A DNA stretch of 64,000 nt, taken from assembly GCA_946481695.1 (NCBI GenBank), contig CAMLON010000004.1, positions 35,619-99,618 on the forward strand, in the 5' to 3' direction. Under the pieces are notes generated by a model. That model made no database searches and was not told the DNA's origin. It worked only from the letters and a program-made list of their open reading frames with translations. Shown here one piece after another: positions 63,443 to 64,000 of the stretch (positions within the stretch are counted from its first letter, which is position 1; every line of letters begins with the position of its first letter). The DNA comes from an uncultured Bartonella sp. Lineage in GTDB: Bacteria > Pseudomonadota > Alphaproteobacteria > Rhizobiales > Rhizobiaceae. Both the position numbers and the translations under genes were made by a program.

Positions 63443-64000
63443 GAACGAGCCTCGCGTGGATCAAGTGTCAGGTTATGACGGCGGATTTCATAAAGCATGA
63501 CACCGGTTGCCACAGCAAGATTGAGTGAATCAGCACGTCCTGCCTGCGGAATACGCGCAAGCTGATCGCAGCTATCGGCAAGATTATCCGGCAGGCCTTG
63601 TTGCTCGTTGCCCATAAAAAGAATGATAGGCCCCTTGTTATAGTCGATTGTGCGGTAATCGACGGAACCTTTTAAATGTGTACCAATGATTTGACCATGA
63701 AATCCGGTGCGCCATTTTAAAAACTCGTCGGCACTTATTTTAAAAAGCGGAAGGGCAAAAATCGACCCCATGGTTGCACGTACAGTCTCAAGCGAATAGG
63801 GGTCGGTTGTATCGCCGACAAGGATAAGTCCCTTTGCACCTACTGCATCGGCTGTGCGGATAATGGTTCCAAGATTGCCGGGATCGCGGATGCGGTCAAG
63901 TGCAACATAGACATCTTCTCCCTTTGCGTTGAAGGTAGACATGTCACGCCAGCGTTGTTCAAAAACACCAACCACCATTTGCGGATTGTCGCGCCTTGTT
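63439..64000 (-). CDS. TrmH-family RNA 2'-O-methyltransferase (5' end cut by window)
   Basis: A SpoU/TrmH-type SAM-dependent methyltransferase with trefoil knot, modifying ribose in rRNA or tRNA. The frame is open to the window edge at 64000, with residues TRRDNPQMVVGVFEQRW upstream of the first internal ATG, so the N-terminus lies outside. Conserved motifs are ALDRIRDPGNLGTIIRTADA, GDTTDPYSLETVRATMGSIF, ILFMGNEQQGLPDNLADSC and IPQAGRADSLNLAVATGVML, which form SAM-binding knot motifs. An N-terminal substrate-binding domain would be expected further right. Which RNA base it modifies cannot be told. Confidence 0.93.
   Translation of the reverse strand, partial: TRRDNPQMVVGVFEQRWRDMSTFNAKGEDVYVALDRIRDPGNLGTIIRTADAVGAKGLILVGDTTDPYSLETVRATMGSIFALPLFKISADEFLKWRTGFHGQIIGTHLKGSVDYRTIDYNKGPIILFMGNEQQGLPDNLADSCDQLARIPQAGRADSLNLAVATGVMLYEIRRHNLTLDPREARS

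Overview
The window looks like an alphaproteobacterial chromosome of the order Hyphomicrobiales (Rhizobiales). Gene order such as rph-rdgB-hemW divergent from hrcA, hisB-hisH-hisA-hisF-hisE-coaA, hslV-hslU and trmH-lspA, the moderate GC content (mid-40s by eye) and the protein sequences fit the Brucella/Bartonella branch. A Bartonellaceae member with a fairly large accessory metabolism, such as an insect-gut Bartonella, is my best guess. That placement is inference and no species is claimed. No prophage, intact insertion sequence, CRISPR array, rRNA or tRNA was seen.

Layout. 1-4.8 kb: a truncated ABC substrate-binding protein, then hrcA divergent from rph-rdgB-hemW. 5.2-9.6 kb: an acid-sugar island (KdgT permease, DUF1537 kinase, PdxA2 dehydrogenase, DeoR repressor) with a repeated palindrome at its promoter, expected to turn D-threonate or D-erythronate into DHAP. 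9.6-14.7 kb: methylmalonyl-CoA epimerase, an ScfR-type acyl-CoA regulator, an aldo/keto reductase and its divergent LysR gene. 15-23.6 kb: argB-HAD-DMT, lepA, a repeat-rich spacer with a likely sRNA gene, dapD, a LOG-family gene and a small secreted protein. 23.9-27.5 kb: dnaK and dnaJ. 27.6-34.2 kb: dapE, then an MHS transporter followed by three tandem M20 amidohydrolases. 34.3-38.9 kb: a YkuD L,D-transpeptidase, a structured RNA locus, an MliC-like protein overlapping tenA, a metallopeptidase, an esterase-like hydrolase and infC with an AUU start. 39-47.6 kb: an APC permease, a secreted protein of unknown function, an ABC exporter, an oxidoreductase and an MHS transporter coupled to an aspartoacylase-like deacylase. 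47.7-48.6 kb: a decayed LysR gene. 48.6-55 kb: NlpC/P60, leucyl aminopeptidase, coaA and the his genes. 55.2-58.5 kb: asparaginase and hslVU. 58.5-64 kb: a YeiH transporter with a LysR regulator, a cyclohexadienyl-dehydratase-like protein, an OlsB-like acyltransferase, lspA and a partial trmH-type methyltransferase.

Themes. Heat shock: hrcA, dnaK, dnaJ and hslVU are all here, and dnaK and hslVU carry matching RpoH-type promoters. Amino-acid supply and salvage: argB, dapD, dapE, his, pheC-like, asparaginase, aminopeptidase and the deacylase islands with their own transporters. Envelope: YkuD, NlpC/P60, an MliC-like lysozyme inhibitor, lspA and an ornithine-lipid-type acyltransferase. The least explained sequence lies in the spacers: a promoter-to-terminator sRNA candidate near 20.4-20.6 kb, a multi-hairpin locus near 35.0-35.15 kb that hides a strong ribosome binding site and start codon in a stem-loop, and several short tandem repeat arrays.
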